A stretch of DNA of 17,591 bases from a bacterium (GTDB taxonomy: Bacteria; Margulisbacteria; Marinamargulisbacteria; SXXA01): positions 1 to 17,591 of the forward strand of contig JAGYJO010000011.1 in NCBI GenBank assembly GCA_018402095.1. The letters are read 5' to 3'. Below the pieces are notes generated by a model that was not told the origin of the DNA, ran no database searches, and saw only the letters and a list, made by a program, of their open reading frames with translations. The translations under genes were made by a program, and so were the position numbers. Shown piece by piece: positions 1-8,744 of the stretch (the stretch's first letter is position 1; every line of letters begins with the position of its first letter).

Positions 1-972
1 TGAGGGCGCATTTCCTGAAAAAGCAACCACTTCATCAAATAAACGATTCATAGCCGTCTCCAAATCATCCCCCACAGTGGCAACCAAAGACGCCTCTACC
101 CGCTCAGAACCAAACTCTTCTCTAGCGGCATTTCTGGTTTCAGACAATCCATCGGTATAAAAAATGACCCTATCGCCCACCGACAAATCAACGGACTTTT
201 CCTCGTATGCTTCACCAGGAAACATCCCCAGAAAAACACCAGGAACAGACAAACGGGTGACCCCACCATTGGCATGCACGATAAAAACAGGCGGATGCCC
301 CGCGACAGACAACACCATACGCCTTTGCGCAGGAAAAAAAGTAGCAAACACACAAGTCACATAAGACACCTGAGAATTTTCAATATATTTAAAAATATGG
401 GTATTCGCTTTGGCCAACACAGCTGATGGTCGCCGCTCAGCATGCGCCACCTCGGAAATGACGCCCGCAGACAAAGCCATCACCAAAGCCGATGAAACCC
501 CATGCCCCGCCACATCACCAATGGACACACCAATACAAGATTCCTGAACCCCCATATAAGAAGAAATCCCAACACGACGCGGCTTTGCTTGCAGCTCCGA
601 AAAAGACTGTTCAGCAAAACAGTAAAAATCCCCACCAACACTACTCGCCGAGTCACAGCGTCGTGCAATCTTGAGCTGAGGATGACTGGGGGGTGCGCCA
701 CTCAAAAGCGCTTGCTGTACCCGCTGCGCCATATCCAACTCTTTTTTCATCGCCTGTCCACGTGGCGTCAATGGCGGCACAACGGAAGGATCTTCGACAA
801 CTTCGGGCAAAGCCTCAATGTGAGGTCTCGCAAAACGAAGCAACATCACCGTCACCACACTGATCAAGCCAAACAAGGCAATAATGACAGGGTTGGCACT
901 CTGCGCCAAAAGCGCGGTGGTACCAAAAACATACATGCAGAGATAAGCCACCAGCCGAATATTGAATTTCAT
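1..972 (-). CDS. SpoIIE/RsbU-type PP2C phosphatase with N-terminal membrane anchor, 3' end outside window
   Basis: The frame is open for 324 codons from the ATG at 970-972 to the left edge, so the C-terminus is missing. Residues about 7-24 and 28-46 form two hydrophobic segments with a very short turn, so the catalytic part should face the cytoplasm. A linker with a helical stretch (about 70-92) leads into the phosphatase domain. Visible motifs are VGGDFY (112-117), IGDVAGHG (151-158), AGHPP (224-228) and FYTDGLSE (271-278), which carry the metal-binding aspartates of the SpoIIE-type PP2C family. Such enzymes remove phosphate from Ser/Thr of partner proteins, classically STAS anti-anti-sigma factors. 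No partner gene is visible. The Shine-Dalgarno is weak. Its start region overlaps the promoter of the divergent tRNA-Cys gene. Family assignment is strong; the target is unknown. Confidence 0.9.
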   Translation of the reverse strand, partial: MKFNIRLVAYLCMYVFGTTALLAQSANPVIIALFGLISVVTVMLLRFARPHIEALPEVVEDPSVVPPLTPRGQAMKKELDMAQRVQQALLSGAPPSHPQLKIARRCDSASSVGGDFYCFAEQSFSELQAKPRRVGISSYMGVQESCIGVSIGDVAGHGVSSALVMALSAGVISEVAHAERRPSAVLAKANTHIFKYIENSQVSYVTCVFATFFPAQRRMVLSVAGHPPVFIVHANGGVTRLSVPGVFLGMFPGEAYEEKSVDLSVGDRVIFYTDGLSETRNAAREEFGSERVEASLVATVGDDLETAMNRLFDEVVAFSGNAPS

Positions 973-990
973 GCTAGATTCCAGTACACT
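962..990 (+). promoter_or_regulatory. Probable sigma-70-type promoter of tRNA-Cys
   Basis: A -35 box TTGAAT (962-967) and a -10 box TACACT (985-990) are separated by exactly 17 bases. Each matches consensus at four of six positions. Transcription would start near 997, about ten bases before the mature tRNA. The stretch just after the -10 box is GC-rich (GGGCCC), as is common for stable-RNA promoters under stringent control. The -35 box lies inside the first codons of the divergent phosphatase gene. Confidence 0.5.
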
Positions 991-1006
991 GGGCCCACTG
1001 CATTTG

Positions 1007-1080
1007 GGCGGCATAGCCAAGTGGTAAGGCCGAGGTCTGCAAAACCTCTACCCTCAGTTCGAATCTGAGTGCCGCCTCCA
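1007..1080 (+). tRNA. tRNA-Cys (anticodon GCA)
   Basis: A complete cloverleaf can be drawn. The acceptor stem GGCGGCA pairs with TGCCGCC. The anticodon stem GAGGT/ACCTC encloses a CTGCAAA loop with anticodon GCA at 1039-1041. The T stem CTCAG/CTGAG encloses TTCGAAT. The discriminator base is T (1077), the usual U73 identity element of tRNA-Cys, and CCA is encoded at 1078-1080. The 3' end is only 15 bases from the stop codon of the convergent purB, so any read-through would run antisense into purB. No intrinsic terminator is visible after it. Confidence 0.97.
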
Positions 1081-1095
1081 AATCCCCTTTTGACC

Positions 1096-2394
1096 TCATT
1101 GAGCGTCATATACCCGCACAAAGATCTCATCGACGTAGCGGAAATACTTATCTAACTTAAAGACAGACATGACATCGTCTACGCTGACTTTTTCCATGAC
1201 CTGCGTATCTGCGAGAATTTTTTCTCTAAATGAGACACGCTCTTGGAAAGCCGCCATCGCGTTGCGCTGTACCCAACGGTAGGCATCTTCACGAAGAATG
1301 CCCGCATCTACCAATTTCAACAACAACTGTTGCGAATAGAAAACATCATAAGAACGGCTAATATTCTCCAGCATTTGGGATTCATTGACCTGCATATTAT
1401 CGAGAACTTTGGTCATCAAACCAAACATATAATCCAGCGTCACTGTCGCATCCGGGAAAATCATACGTTCTGCAGACGAGTGCGAAATGTCACGCTCATG
1501 CCACAAGGCTTGGTTTTCCATCGCGGTCAACGCATATCCCCGCAACACGCGAGACAACCCCGTCACACGTTCACAAAGAATAGGGTTTTTCTTGTGTGGC
1601 ATAGCCGAAGATCCTTTTTGCGAGCTGGAAAACGGCTCCAAAATCTCATTACATTCTGTCTTTTGCAAACCACGAATTTCAGTAGCCATTTTTTCCAAAG
1701 ACCCACCGATAATAGCCACCGTCGTGATCACGTGCGCATGACGGTCTCGCTGTAGAATCTGCGTCGAAATAGGGGCAGGATCCAAGAAAAGCTCAGCGCA
1801 GACTTGGGTTTCAACAGACGGGGACATATGCGCATAGTTGCCCACAGCACCAGAAATTTTACCAACATTCACATGGCCCAAGGCCTCTACCAAACGCTCA
1901 CGATTGCGACGCATTTCCGCATACCATACAGTCAATTTGAGACCCAAAGTAGTCGGTTCAGCATGAACACCATGCGTACGACCCATCATCGGTGTCATTT
2001 TATAGGCATGCGCTTGCTTTTTGAGAACCGCCAAAAAGACATCCAAGTCCTCTAACAAAACTTTTCCTGCATCTTGGATCAAGATGCTAAACGCTGTATC
2101 CACAACATCCGAAGACGTGAGACCCAAATGCACATAACGGGACGGTGCCCCAATATTTTCAGCCAAATTCGTCAAAAAAGCGATAACATCGTGCTGAATT
2201 TCTTTTTCAATTTCTTCAATACGATTCACATCAAAAGCTGCTTTTTCAACAATTGTATTAAAATCTTCTTCTGGGATATTGCCCAATTTCATCTGTACAC
2301 GGCAAGCCGCGATTTCGACATCCAACCATCTCTGAAACTTTGTATCCAAGGACCAAATATCGGCCATCTTTGGCCGACTGTAACGTTTAATCAT
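1096..2394 (-). CDS. purB: Adenylosuccinate lyase
   Basis: This 432-aa protein is of normal length for PurB. The enzyme splits fumarate from SAICAR and from adenylosuccinate, two steps of purine synthesis, as a soluble homotetramer. Diagnostic features are the N-terminus MIKRYSRPKMADIW, TSSDVVDTA (93-101), the catalytic-histidine segment GRTHGVHAEP (138-147) and the fumarase/aspartase-superfamily signature GSSAMPHKKNP (261-271), which includes the mobile-loop catalytic serine. The start is fixed by family alignment, although no good Shine-Dalgarno precedes it. It lies 63 bases downstream of the acyltransferase fusion on the same strand and may be co-transcribed with it. A short inverted repeat (GTTGTT/AACAAC, 2436-2451) in the gap lacks a T-run. 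Confidence 0.97.
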   Translation of the reverse strand: MIKRYSRPKMADIWSLDTKFQRWLDVEIAACRVQMKLGNIPEEDFNTIVEKAAFDVNRIEEIEKEIQHDVIAFLTNLAENIGAPSRYVHLGLTSSDVVDTAFSILIQDAGKVLLEDLDVFLAVLKKQAHAYKMTPMMGRTHGVHAEPTTLGLKLTVWYAEMRRNRERLVEALGHVNVGKISGAVGNYAHMSPSVETQVCAELFLDPAPISTQILQRDRHAHVITTVAIIGGSLEKMATEIRGLQKTECNEILEPFSSSQKGSSAMPHKKNPILCERVTGLSRVLRGYALTAMENQALWHERDISHSSAERMIFPDATVTLDYMFGLMTKVLDNMQVNESQMLENISRSYDVFYSQQLLLKLVDAGILREDAYRWVQRNAMAAFQERVSFREKILADTQVMEKVSVDDVMSVFKLDKYFRYVDEIFVRVYDAQ

Positions 2395-2457
2395 AGGCGT
2401 ATGAGTGTAACAAAGGGAAATACGCGACGCCAGGGGTTGTTCTCAAACAACGGCACC

Positions 2458-5400
2458 CTATACATCACACACCATGCGACGCCCACTCACAAAGTCCAAT
2501 TTCCCTGAACCCAACTTTGGGATCGCATCCACCGCGACAATGCGATCCGGCCGCCACAACGGAATCAATGACGATCCCGCGAGAGCCGCCGACAACTCAT
2601 CTACAGAAAAGTTGCCCGCCAAAAGCACAACGATAGCCTCGCCTTTTTTGTCATCCGGCACCGCCAACACCATGATTTCAGCGTCGGCACTTTGGATCAG
2701 CGGCTCGATCGCATTTTCAACAGACGTCAGACTCACCATTTCACCAGCGATTTTGGCAAAGCGTGAAAAACGATCCTCGATAACCAAAAACCCATCCACA
2801 TCCAATCGCCCCTTGTCCCCCGTGTGATACCAGCGAATCCCATCTATGACAGAAATACAGTCAGCCGTTTTGTCTGGATCAGACAAATACCCATGCATCA
2901 ACTGTGTCCCACCGATCAATATCAATCCCGATTCGCCAAAAGGCACTGGGGATAATGTCTCTGGATCCACGATACGAATGGTCGTGCCCGGCAACGGCAA
3001 ACCCACCGTCCCAGGCTTATTACCCACATGCACCCACCACAAATCCGTATCCAAAACATCGGGGATATTCACCGTGGCCACCGGCGTCGTCTCCGTAGTG
3101 CCGTAGCCCTCCAAAATATCCAAACCAAATTTCTCCTTGAATTCAAGCCTAACCGTGGGAGACAACCGCTCTGCGCCAGCCAACACCAATCTCAGTGGGT
3201 GAAACATAATCGGCAATAGCTTTTTATTGCGCGTATAGAGTCGGAAAAATGTCGACGTGCCAAACAACATCGTCGCCTTGTAAGTCGCAACCAGCTTCCC
3301 AATCGCCAATCCGTCGGTAGGGTCTGGATGCGCCACCATCGGGATCCCCTCCAAAAGCGGCAACAGGGTCGTAATCGTCAGCCCAAATGCATGAAATAAC
3401 GGCAACGCCGATATCATCACATCTTCATCCGTAGGATTGATCACCGTCGTGGTTTGCTTGATATTTCCCACGATATTGCGATGCGTGAGCATGACACCTT
3501 TCGGAACCCCTTCACTGCCACTGCTAAACAAAATAGCCGCCACATCATCAATATTAGAACTGGCCTGCCTCGCCAGAAAAGACATCGGCAATAGTGAAAA
3601 CATGACAACGCCCCATATTTTTTTGTAAATCGTTAACGACTTGAAGACATCTTCCATCCAAATCACATGAACCTGAGACAAAATACCCGCCAAATCGATA
3701 CCCCGATCTTGCAGCTTGGCCACCAGTCGCCGCGACGTCACAACGGCTTGGATATCCGCTTTGGCAACCGCCAATTGCAGTGACGCTAGACTGGCCGTGA
3801 AATTCACATTCACCACAGTCTTCCCCGCCATCAAGGTGGCCAAATTGGCCACAACACCCGCCACCCCAGCCGGCAAAAGAAGCCCAACGTTTTGGGAACT
3901 ACCGCGCCGCAACAACGGTTGCAGATGACGAACCGCCACCAACAACTCCCGATGGGTGAGCTCGACACCCCCTGAATCCGCCACCGCCAATGTGCCAGGA
4001 ATACGCTTGGCGACCCTAAGCCACTCCTGAGAAATCGTTCCCAAGGTCGCAGTGTAGGATTGCCATGCCCGAATAGAGAGCTCCAGAATCTGCTGCTTCA
4101 CCGTCACGCCGGTCACCGTAGACGGCAAACCCGCACCGAACTCCACATACACACGACGAGGCCCCAAAGAGCGCAAATTTTCTTTGAAACGACGTGTAGC
4201 AAAAGAGTATTCACTCCCCCAAAGTCCTTTGAGATAAAAAGGAACCACGACTGCAGCTGTCATCCGACAGGCGATTTCAAACCCTTTATGGAAGGCGGCC
4301 AACTGCCCTGTGCGGCTCAAATGCCCTTCTGGAAACAGCGCCACCACATCCCCGCCATGCAAGGCCGCCTCGATAGCACGCAAACTATCTTTGCTACTCG
4401 CACTCGAAATAGGGATGACATGCATCAGATCTAGAAACCATTTGAGGTACCACTTGCTATAAATATTGCGCGCCATGACAAAACGAATCGGGCGTGGTGA
4501 TGCCACCTGCAAAATAGCCCAATCGAGATAACTCACGTGGTTACCCAACAACAACACGGGCCCTGTCGCCGGAATATTCTCAATCCCATTCACGGAAAGG
4601 CGATATCGGGTCGACGCCAAAAACCGTAGTAAAAACCGAACAAAAAACTGGGGGATTTTGAGCACCACGTACAGGGTACCCAACAACCCCACCGCGACCA
4701 AAAAATACAGCATGCTACGCACAGAGACATCGACCGCAGACAAAGCAATCGCCAAGACCAAAAAGAAAGACATAATGCTGTTTTGGATAAACCCATCCGC
4801 CGCCGAAATTTTGCCAATATCATCATCAGCTGCCCCAAACTGGATCAGCGAAATCAAGGGCACGATATACATACCGCAGCAAACACCAAACACAAAGATA
4901 GCCACACCAAAGGCCCAAATCTGCGACAAAAAAGGCATCACCGCCAAACACGCGGTGGCACCCAAAGCCCCTATCGGCAACACGCCAGCCTCAATGTAAT
5001 GCCGAGACACACGACCCGAATACAAGGCCCCCAAAATAATGCCAACACCCGCCAGCGCTGGCAACGATTGCAATGTCAGTGCATCCGTCACACCCGTCAC
5101 GGTTTCGATATGCTCTGCAAATACCGACAACAGCACCTGATTCACCCCAAAAAAGAGGCCCAGACCTATACTCGACAACCAAATCACGTCGTTATGCCAA
5201 ACTTTGGCCAAGGTCTCGCGGAGATACCGCATCCGCGCATAATCACCCCACGAAAACGACTCAATATGTCCGCATTGACCTTTTTTGAGACGCAGCGACA
5301 GTAATGTTTGGACAATAGCCAACACCACCAAAATCAACGCAATCGGAGTCACCGCGGTGAGCAAACCACCCGCACTCACCTCGTTAACAGGAATCCAATG

Positions 5401-5889
5401 CCCGTACAGTGCCGAATAAAAGACAGCGCTAATCAACGTCGCAGCCACCATCACAGCCTGAGCAGAACCATTGGCTTTGCCCAAATTTTCAGCACCCGCC
5501 AATTCCTTGATATGGGCATTTCTAGCCGGCGCATAAAAAACACTCTGAATCGCAAAGACCAACATCAATCCCATACTGACCCAAAACCATCCCTGGGAAT
5601 AACTCAGCCAAGTCAACAACGCCAGCGGAATGGTGCTCGCAATGGTCCATTGGGTCACACGCGCCTTGGAAAAACGATCGGCCAAAAACCCGGACGGCGT
5701 CATAAAAAGCAACGACGGCAGAATAATCAAAATCTGAACAATGGCGGTCAAAACGACCTGGGTGGATCCAGAGAATGCCGTATTAATCACATTGAGCAGC
5801 GTCATTTTTTGACCAAAATCAACACAGGCATTGATAAAAACAATACCCAAAAAAAGATAAAATTGCCGGGATGTCGAAGGGGTTGTCAT
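2458..5889 (-). CDS. aas: LplT-like MFS transporter / PlsC acyltransferase / Aas acyl-ACP ligase fusion
   Basis: This is one 1143-aa protein with three modules. Residues about 5-415 are a 12-helix MFS transporter like LplT, which flips lysophospholipids inward. About 430-610 is a PlsC-type acyltransferase with NHVSYLD (HX4D, 450-456) and FPEGHLS (519-525). About 640-1143 is an AMP-forming acyl-ACP synthetase with P-loop SSGSEGVPKG (789-798), GYGTTE (928-933), TGD (1023-1025) and the C-terminal lysine in GSGKLD. In E. coli, LplT and Aas are separate proteins that together re-acylate lysophosphatidylethanolamine; fusions of this order are known in other bacteria. The ATG at 5889 is chosen because AGGAG lies 8 bases upstream. 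An in-frame ATG at 5934 would add 15 residues but lacks a good ribosome site. All catalytic motifs look intact. Confidence 0.93.
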   Translation of the reverse strand: MTTPSTSRQFYLFLGIVFINACVDFGQKMTLLNVINTAFSGSTQVVLTAIVQILIILPSLLFMTPSGFLADRFSKARVTQWTIASTIPLALLTWLSYSQGWFWVSMGLMLVFAIQSVFYAPARNAHIKELAGAENLGKANGSAQAVMVAATLISAVFYSALYGHWIPVNEVSAGGLLTAVTPIALILVVLAIVQTLLSLRLKKGQCGHIESFSWGDYARMRYLRETLAKVWHNDVIWLSSIGLGLFFGVNQVLLSVFAEHIETVTGVTDALTLQSLPALAGVGIILGALYSGRVSRHYIEAGVLPIGALGATACLAVMPFLSQIWAFGVAIFVFGVCCGMYIVPLISLIQFGAADDDIGKISAADGFIQNSIMSFFLVLAIALSAVDVSVRSMLYFLVAVGLLGTLYVVLKIPQFFVRFLLRFLASTRYRLSVNGIENIPATGPVLLLGNHVSYLDWAILQVASPRPIRFVMARNIYSKWYLKWFLDLMHVIPISSASSKDSLRAIEAALHGGDVVALFPEGHLSRTGQLAAFHKGFEIACRMTAAVVVPFYLKGLWGSEYSFATRRFKENLRSLGPRRVYVEFGAGLPSTVTGVTVKQQILELSIRAWQSYTATLGTISQEWLRVAKRIPGTLAVADSGGVELTHRELLVAVRHLQPLLRRGSSQNVGLLLPAGVAGVVANLATLMAGKTVVNVNFTASLASLQLAVAKADIQAVVTSRRLVAKLQDRGIDLAGILSQVHVIWMEDVFKSLTIYKKIWGVVMFSLLPMSFLARQASSNIDDVAAILFSSGSEGVPKGVMLTHRNIVGNIKQTTTVINPTDEDVMISALPLFHAFGLTITTLLPLLEGIPMVAHPDPTDGLAIGKLVATYKATMLFGTSTFFRLYTRNKKLLPIMFHPLRLVLAGAERLSPTVRLEFKEKFGLDILEGYGTTETTPVATVNIPDVLDTDLWWVHVGNKPGTVGLPLPGTTIRIVDPETLSPVPFGESGLILIGGTQLMHGYLSDPDKTADCISVIDGIRWYHTGDKGRLDVDGFLVIEDRFSRFAKIAGEMVSLTSVENAIEPLIQSADAEIMVLAVPDDKKGEAIVVLLAGNFSVDELSAALAGSSLIPLWRPDRIVAVDAIPKLGSGKLDFVSGRRMVCDV

Positions 5890-5897
5890 GGGTGGGT

Positions 5898-5913
5898 CTC
5901 CTGTTTTCAGGAG
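5898..5913 (-). promoter_or_regulatory. Hairpin enclosing the aas Shine-Dalgarno
   Basis: On the minus strand CTCCTG-AAAA-CAGGAG forms a perfect 6-bp stem with a tetraloop. Its 3' arm contains the AGGAG that serves the ATG at 5889. Folding would hide the ribosome site. The in-frame upstream ATG at 5934 could let a ribosome pass through and open it. Function is inferred. Confidence 0.45.
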
Positions 5914-5951
5914 GGGATTTTCGTCTTTTTGCATCTCTATTTCAATATTTT

Positions 5952-5981
5952 ATTTTAAACAAAATAAATATGACGCACCAA
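5952..5981 (-). promoter_or_regulatory. Weak candidate promoter for the aas fusion
   Basis: On the minus strand TTGGTG (5976-5981) and TAAAAT (5952-5957) are 18 bases apart. The -10 box matches consensus at five of six positions; the -35 match is poor. The start point would fall near 5945, giving a leader of about 55 bases before the ATG at 5889. The surrounding sequence is very AT-rich, so chance matches are likely. Confidence 0.25.
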
Positions 5982-6024
5982 AAACAAACTGAACTATAGA
6001 TAAGCCGAAGCCAAAAACGGGGGA

Positions 6025-6044
6025 TTGGGGGCGCCCGCCCCCAA
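6025..6044. repeat. GC-rich perfect palindrome just after gltX
   Basis: TTGGGGGCG and CGCCCCCAA form a perfect 9-bp inverted repeat around two bases. It begins 7 bases past the gltX stop codon, with the T-run (minus strand) before rather than after the stem, so it is not a standard intrinsic terminator of gltX. It resembles the GGGCGCC-centred palindromes at 12005-12024 and 12071-12089 and may belong to a dispersed extragenic repeat family or act as a Rho-independent pause. Confidence 0.6.
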
Positions 6045-6050
6045 AAAAAA

Positions 6051-7496
6051 TTAGGCCGTCGCCATCGCCAAACGCAATCTCTCCGCTACTTTCTCCTGAC
6101 CAAACACACGCAAATACGCCGCAATATGGGGGCCGTTGCCCAAGCCAGAGGTCGCTAGGCGAATCGGTTTGTAGACCTTTCCTTTGCCCAAACCTGTGGC
6201 TGTCACAACGGCCGCGATCACATCATCAATCGCTGCAACGGTCTCCGGTTTTTGCGATTCCCATGCAGAAGCAAACTTGGCGATCACGTCTTGATCTGTG
6301 GCCTGCCAGGCAATAGCCGCCACCGCCGATTTGAAGGCGGTGGCAGACATCGTATAGACAGACAAATACTGGTTAATTTCAGCCAAGGTATTGATATTGT
6401 CACGCACCGAAAAAAACGCCTCGGCTTGCTGGGCAGGAGTAAGACCTGACAAGGCCTCGCTATTTTCCGCCGTCACAAAGGGACGCACCGCTTGAAAAAA
6501 ATCAGCTTCAGATAGTTGACGAATATACTGACCATTCATCCACGTGAGTTTGGTGATATCAAACACGGCGCCAGATTTCGACACACGGTCCAAAGAAAAA
6601 CGTTCGAAGATTTCCGCTGGGGTCATGATTTCGCGCTCATCCGGTGAAGACCAACCCAACAATGACAGATAATTGAACATCGCTTCGGCCAAAAAACCTT
6701 GCTCCCGATATTCAGTCACATTGGTTGCGCCGTGGCGTTTCGAGAGTTTTGATTTATCAGGACCCAAAATCATCGGCAAATGGGCAAAGGCTGGCAAGGG
6801 TGCTCCCAACGCATTGAAAATAGCAATCTGCTTCGGTGTATTGGAAATATGGTCTTCCCCACGAATCACATGGGTAATGGCCATTTCCATGTCATCCACC
6901 ACCACCGCAAAGTTGTAGGACGGCATGCCATCGGATTTCATCATGACAAAGTCACCGATCAACCCGCTATCAAACACAATATCCCCACGAATCAAATCCG
7001 GTACGGTGATATCCCCTGTCGTTGGCACATGAAATTTGTAGGTATACGGCTTTTTTTCGGCAAGATACGCCGCACGTGTCTCTACAGACAGGTGCCGACA
7101 CTTTCCTGAATACACATAAGGACGCTTCTCTGCATCCGCCAACGCACGCTCAGCATCCAAATCAGCTGCGGTACAAAAACAAAAATACGCGTGACCCGAC
7201 GCAAGCAATTGATCTGCTGCTTTTTGATAACGGTCCGCACGTTCCGATTGGCGATAGGGCCCATAGCCGCCGTCACAATGGGGACCTTCCTGAGGGACCA
7301 GTCCCATCCAACGCAACCCTTCCATGATGCTGGTTTCATAGACAGCCTCTGAACGGGCCAAGTCCGTATCCTCGATACGCAACACAGTGGTTGCACCTGT
7401 CGACTTGGCAAACAAGTGATTAAACAACGCCGTTCTCAAGGTACCGATATGGAGATTACCTGTAGGCGATGGGGCAAAACGAACACGGTTTATCAT
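6051..7496 (-). CDS. gltX: Glutamate--tRNA ligase
   Basis: This 481-aa class I aminoacyl-tRNA synthetase charges tRNA-Glu, and in many alphaproteobacteria also tRNA-Gln for later amidation by GatCAB. The HIGH signature appears as HIGT (16-19) within APSPTGNLHIGTLRTALFN, and the KMSKS loop as KLSKR (250-254). The zinc-site pattern of the E. coli enzyme is present as CFC (106-108) and KCRH (132-135). The C-terminal anticodon-binding helical region is complete. The ATG overlaps the stop of the upstream MscS gene by four bases (ATGA), and AAGGA lies about 6 bases before it, so translation is probably coupled. Whether this is the Glu-only or the non-discriminating paralogue cannot be told from one copy. 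Confidence 0.97.
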   Translation of the reverse strand: MINRVRFAPSPTGNLHIGTLRTALFNHLFAKSTGATTVLRIEDTDLARSEAVYETSIMEGLRWMGLVPQEGPHCDGGYGPYRQSERADRYQKAADQLLASGHAYFCFCTAADLDAERALADAEKRPYVYSGKCRHLSVETRAAYLAEKKPYTYKFHVPTTGDITVPDLIRGDIVFDSGLIGDFVMMKSDGMPSYNFAVVVDDMEMAITHVIRGEDHISNTPKQIAIFNALGAPLPAFAHLPMILGPDKSKLSKRHGATNVTEYREQGFLAEAMFNYLSLLGWSSPDEREIMTPAEIFERFSLDRVSKSGAVFDITKLTWMNGQYIRQLSEADFFQAVRPFVTAENSEALSGLTPAQQAEAFFSVRDNINTLAEINQYLSVYTMSATAFKSAVAAIAWQATDQDVIAKFASAWESQKPETVAAIDDVIAAVVTATGLGKGKVYKPIRLATSGLGNGPHIAAYLRVFGQEKVAERLRLAMATA

Positions 7497-8566
7497 ACAA
7501 TTTCCTTCGATTGACTATTGGGTTTGACGTAGAGGGTACGAATAGGGAACGGAATTTCGATGCCTTCTTCACGGAATTGTTTGTGAATACGCTTCACAAA
7601 CTCACTGCGCAACGCAAACTGGAACCCATACTCTTTGGTACGCAAATGAATCGTCACGTTAATAGAAGAGTCCGCAAAGGCGCCAAATCGCAAAGTAGGC
7701 TCAAACTCAGGCATTTGATCTGCAAAGTCTTTTTGCATCTGCAAAACGAGAGCAATAAGCACACGCTCCACATGATCCAAGTCGCTGTCATAGCTCACAC
7801 CTACAGATACCGGAAACGACAAATCTTTAAGGTCACGACCATAATTCACAATATTCAAAGTCGACATATTGGAGTTCGGCACAATAATCACGTTGTTTTG
7901 CAAGGCCGTAATGGTCGTATTGCGCCATGTGATATCCGTCACATACCCCTCCTCGCCAGTCCCGATACGAATATAGTCGCCAATGCTCACCTGTTTAGAC
8001 AAAATGATTTGAATACCCGCAAACAAATTGGCCAAGGTGCTCTGCAAGGCCAAAGCAACGGCCAAACCTCCAATCCCCAAAGCCGTAATCAATGGCGTGA
8101 TGGAAATACCCAACACATGCAGGGCCATAAGCGCACCCAAAATATAGATGGATAACTTAATGATATTATTAAAAATAGAGGTACTGGGAACCGCGTGTCC
8201 CGTTTTTTGACCCAAGTGATCCATAAATGTCGACACAATTTTTTCGACAATACGGGTCACTGAAAAAATCGCGATGACAATGAGTGCTTTATTAATCGTT
8301 CCTACGTATTTTTCGGGAATTGTCGTGGTCTGAAAGACAACCGCAACACCCACAAGTACACCCCAGAGCGTCGGCATACCCTTCAACGACTCAACGATGC
8401 GATCATCCCCTTCAAACTCGGTTCTCTGCGCCAATTTGTGAAAATAAGCGATGCCAATTTTTTCTGCGATAAGTCCCAAACCCAAAGAGACAAAAAACAG
8501 CACAATTGGAATCACGACATCGTGAATCCCGATAAAAGCAAGTTCTTCTGTAAGACGTTCAAACAT
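7493..8566 (-). CDS. MscS-family mechanosensitive ion channel
   Basis: The protein is 357 aa from the ATG at 8566. A TTG 51 bases upstream is also in frame but would lie within a terminator-like hairpin, so it is unlikely. Four hydrophobic segments are seen at about 14-35, 62-83, 88-106 and 133-155. They are followed by the Gly/Ala-rich pore helix LGIGGLAVALALQSTLANL (163-181) typical of MscS TM3. The cytoplasmic beta domain follows (SIGDYI near 194, then NNVIIVPNS near 224). This family forms inner-membrane heptamers that release solutes on osmotic downshock. It is somewhat longer than E. coli MscS through an extra N-terminal helix region. AAAGG lies 11 bases before the start. It overlaps gltX, and the pairing probably reflects a compact operon rather than shared function. 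Confidence 0.92.
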   Translation of the reverse strand: MFERLTEELAFIGIHDVVIPIVLFFVSLGLGLIAEKIGIAYFHKLAQRTEFEGDDRIVESLKGMPTLWGVLVGVAVVFQTTTIPEKYVGTINKALIVIAIFSVTRIVEKIVSTFMDHLGQKTGHAVPSTSIFNNIIKLSIYILGALMALHVLGISITPLITALGIGGLAVALALQSTLANLFAGIQIILSKQVSIGDYIRIGTGEEGYVTDITWRNTTITALQNNVIIVPNSNMSTLNIVNYGRDLKDLSFPVSVGVSYDSDLDHVERVLIALVLQMQKDFADQMPEFEPTLRFGAFADSSINVTIHLRTKEYGFQFALRSEFVKRIHKQFREEGIEIPFPIRTLYVKPNSQSKEIV

Positions 8567-8581
8567 AACGGCATAGACCTT

Positions 8582-8612
8582 TCTATAAAAAAATAGAGGC
8601 AAAACATGCCTC
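8582..8612 (-). terminator. Terminator-like hairpin in the mscS leader
   Basis: On the minus strand GAGGCA-TGTTT-TGCCTC (8596-8612) is a perfect 6-bp stem, followed after TA by seven consecutive T. This has intrinsic-terminator shape but lies upstream of the mscS ATG, with no minus-strand gene before it. It could be an attenuator, or the end of a short RNA. The stem is short, so efficiency is uncertain. Confidence 0.45.
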
Positions 8613-8744
8613 AGCAAGATGCGGTAATTTTAACATGAGGCCCACACGATGATGTAGGAAAAACTGCCCACCCGCGTGAAGCGCGCACACGATTTTTTCA
8701 TTTTTTCCTATTTCTCAACAATCGCATCTGCTAAAATCTCAATT

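Noticed and set aside
502..1068. Long plus-strand open frame opposite the left-edge phosphatase
   Set aside because: It is antisense to an intact phosphatase frame with clear motifs, crosses the tRNA-Cys gene, and has low-complexity His/Arg/Gln-rich composition.
5308..5958. 216-codon plus-strand frame
   Set aside because: It is complementary to the transporter module of the aas fusion; its Gln/Arg/His/Asn-rich composition is typical of a shadow frame.
6025..6050. Rho-independent terminator of gltX
   Set aside because: The stem is strong, but on the coding strand the T-run precedes it; only a weak T5 lies further on. It is recorded as a palindrome instead.
7469..8155. 228-codon plus-strand frame
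   Set aside because: It is antisense to the MscS channel gene and crosses the mscS-gltX junction, with no ribosome site or recognisable domain.
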